Assembly (NCBI RefSeq): GCF_000150275.1
Contig: NW_002060944.1
Span: 4,413,080-4,477,079, forward strand
DNA: 64,000 nucleotides
Reading direction: 5' to 3'
Source: Trichoplax adhaerens
Lineage: Eukaryota; Placozoa; Uniplacotomia; Trichoplacea; Trichoplacidae
The notes under the pieces were generated by a model. It saw only the letters and a list, made by a program, of their open reading frames with translations. It made no database searches and was not told the origin of the DNA. A program made the position numbers and the translations under genes. Shown piece by piece: positions 57,654 through 64,000 of this stretch. Positions within the stretch are counted from its first letter, which is position 1. Every line of letters begins with the position of its first letter.

Positions 57654-59187
57654 TTTACAGGTTAATCAAAATGCTCCTTCACTAATTGGCAACACCATTT
57701 ACTCGAACTGACTCGATCGTTGCAAATGCTGCTCATAGGAATACTCAGTATTCGCGGGCAGTGAGACTTTTAAAGAGCTCTTAGGATTTCGGAATTCAAA
57801 TAGGGAACTCCAATTAACTACTCGGTGTCAATTATTTGTTGTATTCGCCAAAAGAAGTTGACAAGACTATCAAGGAGAATGACCAACAATCGCTATCGGT
57901 TGCTAGGCGAATGATTGCAGAAGCTTGATTATAAAATCCAAATCATTTATTATGACACGAAATCGCATACAAGAGGCTAATCATCGATAAATGAATGATC
58001 AGCTTGAGCTTATAACAATAATTAGTGTAGAAATCGAGACGAGCTAGCAGTTGGAACAGTCTAGTTGGTTTCTAATGTTGATAGAGCACAAATCGGTCGG
58101 GAAAATTACTGCTCCAAATGAGCGAATATTTCCAGTTGTCGTGTAGAAGAAGGTAGCAGCTGCGATGGCAGCTCGTATCTGCTACCAAAACAGTATAGTG
58201 CTCCGGACTGATGTCCGCTATATAGCGTATTGTATTAAAGGGCTTGATCATTTAACAACGTATGCAAATGATCTTTTTAAGGAAAGTACTGTGCAGTACA
58301 GAGCGTGATCGGGCCATTTCATATACACACTCATAAATTACTTATTAAGGTAGCAGTTTTGAGGTAAAACTATGGCAAATATAGGGCTGGTTAATTATGG
58401 AATTAGAAGAGAATAAAAATCACCATGTACAGTATGTAACTGTACTAATATCAATCTCTTCAGTGTAGTGTAAAGTAAAGCAAAAGATGCATGTCGACAG
58501 TGATATGCCACACTACTGGATGCATCAAGTGCAGCTGTTGTAGTACAAGTAGAATTTGTGCTCAGCGTTGGAGATGCTATCAAATACCTGCAAACCTAAC
58601 CGTAGTCCTCAATTAAATACTGTTACAGCTGTTAACTACTACGGGGTTATCCAGGAGGATGGGTAGCGATATCAAGTTAAGAGCGTGGACAACAGCCAAG
58701 AGCAAAAGAGTAGAGCATGTACATACCAAAACATGACTAACGTAGACCCTAGTAAATACGAGTCGATGCTACAATTAACCTTAAGGGATACTTTGTATAT
58801 GGTTAGAAGAATGATTTTCAAACTGTGCAACTAGTGCATCATTATTCTAAATGGCATATACACGCACTAGCTTAACGTGCAAACGATTCGCTGACAGATA
58901 CTACATTTAACTTTTCAATTTCGTATATAATGATTGTATCGATTTACGTACTTTGACAGGTTCATATTCTACAGAGTACTGTAGCCTACTTTAAATGCAA
59001 ATTAGTCAATACACCATAAATTATAGGCTACAGTTAGTGATTGATTGTAAAGATTCATAAACGAAATGATGGAATTGCACAGTTACTAAAGTACTAGAGT
59101 TGAAACGCGATACCGTTCTTTATTTTCCAATTCAACATATACAGGTATAAAATGTGTTTTACATAATTCACATTTTAATGACAATAT
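57654..59187. other. Intergenic: NDOR1 promoter side and RPL28 3' flank
   Basis: Both flanking genes are on the minus strand. A TTTATT at 59119-59124 (AATAAA on the minus strand) lies 64 bp past the RPL28 stop and is a likely polyadenylation signal. A few TACAGTAC words occur near 58290. ORFs such as minus 58395-58583 have no recognisable features. Confidence 0.45.
59119..59124 (-). terminator. Candidate polyadenylation signal for RPL28
   Basis: AATAAA on the minus strand 64 bp downstream of the RPL28 stop codon. Confidence 0.45.
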
Positions 59188-59936
59188 TTAAGCGCTCTTG
59201 ATTTGCTTTCTGCGGGATTTTCTCTTTTTACCCAAGTTCTTTCCAGATTGACTACGGAGAATGGCGCTAGTACGACGGATGGCGTCCTATATTATAGTAA
59301 GGCAAAAGATTACAACTGGTGAGATGCTAATGTTATTTGACGGCACAGAACGTATAAAATTCAATGCAGTGGAAAAAGTAACTACGGTATCTAATTTTAT
59401 ATTATACTATGATTATAGAGAATATACATACAAGCAAACAATCAATAAATTGACAAATTATTAAAGATATTCGTTTACCTGCTCTAAGTCCACTCTGTAA
59501 GATCCGCTTCTTAAAATCTTTCTAACGCTTGATATTGAGCGGCGTCCATTGCTATCAATCGTTGTGGATGATTGCAGCCTAGCTGGCTTGTTAAAACCTT
59601 TTGATTTTCTTAATGATAGGACAACACCTTTACCATCCTTGTTGGGTGCAATGCCAACGGTTTTTTTATTCACGAGGCCGCTACATCTGTAAGTGTGCCT
59701 GTTCGTCAGGTTGTTTGATTCCTAAGATTGCATTATAAATGATTGAAGCATCAAATTAGTGTTTATGAGTGATAGGTAAGAGAACTCTTGATCAACGCTT
59801 ACTATGACCCTAGAACTACATTGAGCATCGCAAATAGTCGCGCTTTGTAAGTTACCTTAGTGAATGTAGTGCCTTGGTTCTTGACGGTAAAAGCGGTATG
59901 CTTGCGAAGAACTTCCCACAATAAATCTGACGACAT
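59188..59936 (-). CDS. RPL28: 60S ribosomal protein L28 (eL28)
   Basis: Three coding exons in phase: 59936-59856, 59721-59479, 59286-59188; 140 residues (human 137). It is a cytosolic large-subunit protein present in animals and most eukaryotes but absent from budding yeast. Matches along the whole length: the N-terminus MSSDLLWEVLRKHTAFTVK, ESNNLTNRHTYRCSGLVNKK then TVGIAPNKDGKGVV, RRSISSVRKILRSGSYRVDL, then DAIRRTSAILRSQ and a Lys/Arg-rich tail ending IKSA. An acceptor-like TTCTTGCAG lies 5 bases before the start codon on the coding strand, so at least one 5' UTR intron is likely, as in many ribosomal protein genes. A minus-strand AATAAA follows at 59119-59124. Confidence 0.96.
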
Positions 59937-61224
59937 GTTTACTGCAAGAATTTTATGAGCTATTAGATAAGATTTATATTGTACTAAAATTAGTGGCCGC
60001 AAGTTTTCATCGAAATTGATATATATATATATATTTGTAAACTCTTTACAAAGCACACATCATAGAATAGTAAATGGAAATTATTCGTAGTAGCCACATT
60101 CAAGTAAAGAAATTATAGTTGAAGAGCATACTACACATACGCTATAGCTATCACACGCAAGGATAAAATGTGAGTGCAAAATTGTTGAATCTGTAGCATA
60201 AGTAGTAGTAGGTAGGCCATCATTAAGAATTCTTTGCGGTAATAGTTGTACAATATTAACTGTGGCATGTTTTCAGCATTCGTATTTCAAAAATGATATC
60301 AGTTCTCGTTGATTGCATTTGAATTATAACGATTGAGACTGTCCGATGCGATCAAGGGCATGATTGAAATGTATTCTACTACTAGTGAGACATCTTGGTA
60401 CTATTACTAATAATTAATAGAATCAAGACTACACGCAGAATGCTTCCACAATAACAAAAAGTAATAAAACCACCATGTAGCATCCTATAACAGGCAATTA
60501 CAAGCTTTAAAATTGGAGGCCAGTTTCCTAGACATAGCTTTAAGTTAATCAGTTTACGTGGTGGACTAGCATCATGCTGTCCATAGAATAAGTAACACTG
60601 TCAGGGGTAGGATACGGTAGTAGAATGCTGTTCAGGCGTAGTGCCTATAAGCTACATTAGAATATAGTAAAAGTACCAAGTGCTATCGATTACTGACGAA
60701 TGTTTCTTCGAAACTGATCATGATCTTGATTTTAGAATTATCCCATCATTCTTTAATATTAATTACAAACGCTATACTATAAGAATCGATCGCAAAAGGC
60801 GTCTACTAGAGTACTCGTTGACCATTCTACCAAGTCGTATTGACAATAATATCGTCAAGGCTTTTTAAAATGAATCCTTAGTATAAATTATAACTAGTCA
60901 TCTCACCCTTTTCTACATTATAGGGTAGTCTATCATATAAGGAATCATTATAAAGAGAGAATAGAAATAAAATGTCTTTTAATCTTGCGAATATTAACTT
61001 ACAACGACGAACTTACCAGTTGATCAGAGTAATGGCGTAGCGACCACGAGGCCAGAAAAAAAGAAGGATGCGAAAACTGCCCAATGCGCAAGTCACCAAT
61101 TTAGCAGGAGTCGATGACGCTTAGGCGAGTGTGCGTATTGAGGTCGTGCGTTGTCTGTATCTTACCTACTGTACTACGCAGATTCTTGTTATAGTACAGT
61201 AGTAGGATGCATACACATAACAGC
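59937..61224. other. RPL28 upstream region, no further gene seen
   Basis: It probably contains the non-coding first exon and promoter of RPL28. A (AT)n stretch lies at about 60019-60035. The plus ORF 60680-60868 has no family motif or plausible partner exon and is not called. Confidence 0.45.
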
Positions 61225-62428
61225 GATACAGTAGAGTAAAATGACCAGAAAAAATTTCTGATCCTTGAATTTTCCACACACGGTATGATGCATAGTTAGC
61301 TAATGCATGACTATAGTAATAATAATAACTAACTATTTAAATAATTATTAATAACTACTGCACTTAGCTTCCACGAATATTTAATTAGTAGATTTGTAGA
61401 TACAGTAGAGTAAAATGACCAGAAAAAAATTTCTGATCCTTAAATTTTCCACACACGGAATGATGCATAGTTAGCTAATGCATGACTATAGTAATAATAA
61501 CTATTTAAATAGTTATTAATAACAACTACTGCACTTAGCTTCCACGAATTAATTAGTAGATCTGAAGATACAGTAGAGTAAAATGACCAGAAAAAAATTT
61601 CTGATCCTTGAATTTTCCACACACGGAATGATGTATAGTTAGCTAATGCATGACTATAGCAATAATAACTGTTTAAATAATTATTAATAATAACTACTGC
61701 ACTTAGCTTCCACGAATTAATTAGTAGATCTGTAGATACAGTAGAGTAAAATGACCAGAAAAAAATTTCTGATCCTTAAATTTTCCACACACGGTATGAT
61801 GCATAGTTAGCTAATGCATGACTATAGTAATAATAACTATTTAAATAATTATTAATAACAACTACTGCACTTAACAACAACTGCACTTAGCTTCCACGAA
61901 TTAATTAGTAGATCTGTAGATACAGTAAAGTAAAATGACCAGAAAAAAATTTCTGATCCTTGAATTTTCCACACACGGAATGATGCATAGTTAGCTAATG
62001 CATAACTATAGTAATAATAACTATTTAAATAATTATTAATAACAACTACTACACTTAGCTTCCACGAATATTTAATTAGTAGATCTGTAGATACAGTAAA
62101 GTAAAATGACCAGAAAAAAATTTCTGATCCTTGAATTTTCCACACACGGAAGGATGCATAGTTAGCTAATGTATGACTATAATAATAATAATAACTATTT
62201 AAATAATTATTAATAACAACTACTACACTTAGCTTCCACGAATTAATTAGTAGATCTGTAGATACAGTAGAGTAAAATGACCAGAAAAAAATTTCTGATC
62301 CTTGAATTTTCCATACACGGAATGATGCATAGTTAGCTAATGTATGACTATAATAATAATAACTATTTAAATAATTATTAATGACAGCTACTGCACTTAG
62401 CTTCCACGAATTAATTAGTAGACCTGGA
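61225..62428. repeat. Satellite: seven tandem copies of a ~171-bp unit
   Basis: GATACAGTA(G/A)AGTAAAATG starts copies at 61225, 61399, 61567, 61735, 61919, 62090 and 62261. Spacing is 174, 168, 168, 184, 171 and 171 bp; the last copy ends near 62428. Each unit has CAGAAAAAAATTTCTG (self-complementary ends), TTTTCCACACACGG, ATGCATAGTTAGCTAATGCAT (ATGCAT at both ends), AACTATTTAAATAATTATTAA and CACTTAGCTTCCACGAAT. Copies are >90% identical by eye. The fifth spacing is longer because a CAACTGCACTTA segment is duplicated near 61872. Short antisense ORFs here simply repeat with the unit. Confidence 0.97.
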
Positions 62429-64000
62429 TAGTATGATGATCAAAGTAGAGTATGCGTAAAAGTCTGCAACTCAAAAATTCCAGTTTTTATCGCTATTCCT
62501 CGAATCGATTCTCCGCCTCGAACTACCCTGTGTCTACCCGCGTCCACCTATTTTAATTAAATAAGTTCTCAATTTCGTAATTTCAGCAACTCTTGACGTA
62601 CAGTATGTGGCCCCAATGGGTGCTGCTCATCATCAAGACAACGCTTGAGCAGTAAAGTGGCGTTCAGTGGCTCAACACTGCAGTAAAATCTAAGTTGAAA
62701 GTTTGCATGATATTGAAGTTAGTTAAATGACGTCGTATTATCGCAAATTGCCTATTGCACATAGGCTATAAGTATCCTAATGTAGTTAGAAGTCAGCCAG
62801 AGTTGACATTAGATGTTACTATTTCAATCGGGTAATCGCCCCCCCCTTTTAGAACTGCTATCGAAAACAGCACCTAACTAGGCTTGGAGGATGACTATGT
62901 AGAAGTATAGTTTCTCAGGAATTCCGTTGCATTTGTAATCTTAGTATGATGAGAAAAAAATCGAATTATGATTAGTATCCACTGAAGATGGACTACGATC
63001 TTGCATGCGTACACAATTACACACTATTATGAAACTCGAATAAAGTGCAGTATAGGGTTTAGTATGCGTAAAGCACTTTTTACCTCCTATTTTTAGACTA
63101 GTCGATCGAAGGGTAGTAATGCGGATATGCTCACTGACTGACTTGGTCAGTCTTCAGTTATATTTTGGTAATGGTATGCCTAGCGACTCAATAAAAGCCT
63201 AAATAAAAAGATAACACTGAGAGGGCTTAAAATCGTTATAGATGAACGATGGATTATTTAATCCTATACCATTAACTATAAGTCTGTCATTCATAGTACA
63301 GTATATAGTAAACCTATTGAGATTTATTCAGAGCATACAGGTAGAGTAGTCAACGACTTCAAAAGTTATACTGTAGTAACTTAGCAATCGAATAGACTAT
63401 CGTATACAAGATTATAACGTAATTTACATAGTAACTACGGTAGTTCAGGCCACCGAGCCTAAGATGGCTACTACTGAGACTTCTCACAAAGTTAGTACTT
63501 CACAATACATACTATCGATAAAATACATTTTCCTAGCAATAAAGAATTCTACGAGTACACATTTAAAAAGTTTTTTAATTCACATGCATGGGCTTCATTT
63601 AGAGTTTAAATGTTTCATAATTTATAGCGAGATTGTTATCATAATAGCAATTCGTAATTCTATTATATAATCGATATCAAAGATATAGTTATAATTTCAA
63701 TAACATATTTACAGAATCAAGATACTATACAATGTTGAGTGTTAATAAGAAAGTAAATTATAGTCATACGTGTACTTTATAAAATTTCAGGCTATTCACA
63801 AAGTTCGATAGCTTTACTTTAGATGCAAATTTGAACACAACTATCGCAGCTGTTTATAGTAATCGAAAAACATAAAATCTAAGAAACTATATAAAAGGCA
63901 TAAGCTTTATAGCAGTTTGACGTTGGAAATGCGTGCGTTGCATTTATTAGCATTTAGTCAAGGTTAGTTTCATTGGCCTATTTGGAGTTAAAGTTATTCT
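62429..64000. other. Right edge, no firm gene
   Basis: AT-rich sequence without recognised coding exons. Two plus-strand ATG-to-donor stretches (63464-63490 before GTTAGT, and 63929-63962 before GTTAGT) could be first exons of a gene extending past the window, but each is too short to judge. A C8 homopolymer lies near 62840. Confidence 0.4.

Noticed and set aside
60680-60868. 62-codon plus ORF
   Set aside because: No family resemblance and no splice partners; treated as chance.
61440-62145. Repeated minus-strand ORFs beginning MWKIQGSEIFFWSFY
   Set aside because: The same peptide recurs because the satellite unit recurs; there is no sign of coding constraint.
63464-63490. Possible first exon MATTETSHK before GTTAGT, and a second (63929-63962) before GTTAGT
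   Set aside because: Each is too short, and there is no following in-phase exon with recognisable content inside the window.

Overview
The window looks like nuclear DNA of an early-branching animal, most likely a placozoan (Trichoplax/Hoilungia-like). It is AT-rich. Its genes are split into many short exons with GT..AG introns at conserved positions, and every gene I could join by exon phase has a close animal homologue. The placozoan assignment is an inference; an animal CYP74 gene beside intron-rich housekeeping genes is its best single support.

Layout from left to right. 1-4.1 kb: no gene seen. 4.1-11.1 kb (minus): a ten-exon CYP74-type cytochrome P450, the allene oxide synthase / hydroperoxide lyase / epoxyalcohol synthase clan. 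12.4-17.8 kb (minus): a 27-exon XAB2/SYF1 splicing factor. 17.8-19.0 kb: a shared divergent promoter region with CCAAT motifs, a three-copy repeat rich in TACAGTA palindromes, and a 224-bp tandem duplication. 19.0-22.0 kb (plus): PIGK, the GPI transamidase protease subunit. 22.8-26.4 kb (minus): a nine-exon gene for a 703-residue protein of a family I do not recognise, with a GATA-like zinc finger, further cysteine clusters and a helix-turn-helix-like segment. 26.4-46.6 kb: a 20-kb gene-poor stretch with small tandem repeats and a cluster of perfect hairpins. 46.6-47.8 kb: a hairpin minisatellite and a palindrome-rich block. 48.2-52.3 kb (plus): DDX39B/UAP56 mRNA-export helicase. 53.1-57.7 kb (minus): NDOR1 diflavin reductase. 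59.2-59.9 kb (minus): ribosomal protein L28. 61.2-62.4 kb: a seven-copy satellite of about 171 bp. 62.4-64.0 kb: nothing firm.

Five of the seven genes are housekeeping genes: splicing (XAB2), mRNA export (DDX39B), translation (RPL28), cytosolic Fe-S assembly (NDOR1) and GPI anchoring (PIGK). They are neighbours, not an operon or pathway. The two genes of special interest are the CYP74 and the unrecognised zinc-finger/HTH protein. Repeat blocks lie 0.4-1.3 kb upstream of the start codons of the housekeeping genes XAB2/PIGK, DDX39B and RPL28.

Gene models were built by hand from splice signals, exon phase and remembered family patterns. Exon ends are therefore predictions, and no search was run.
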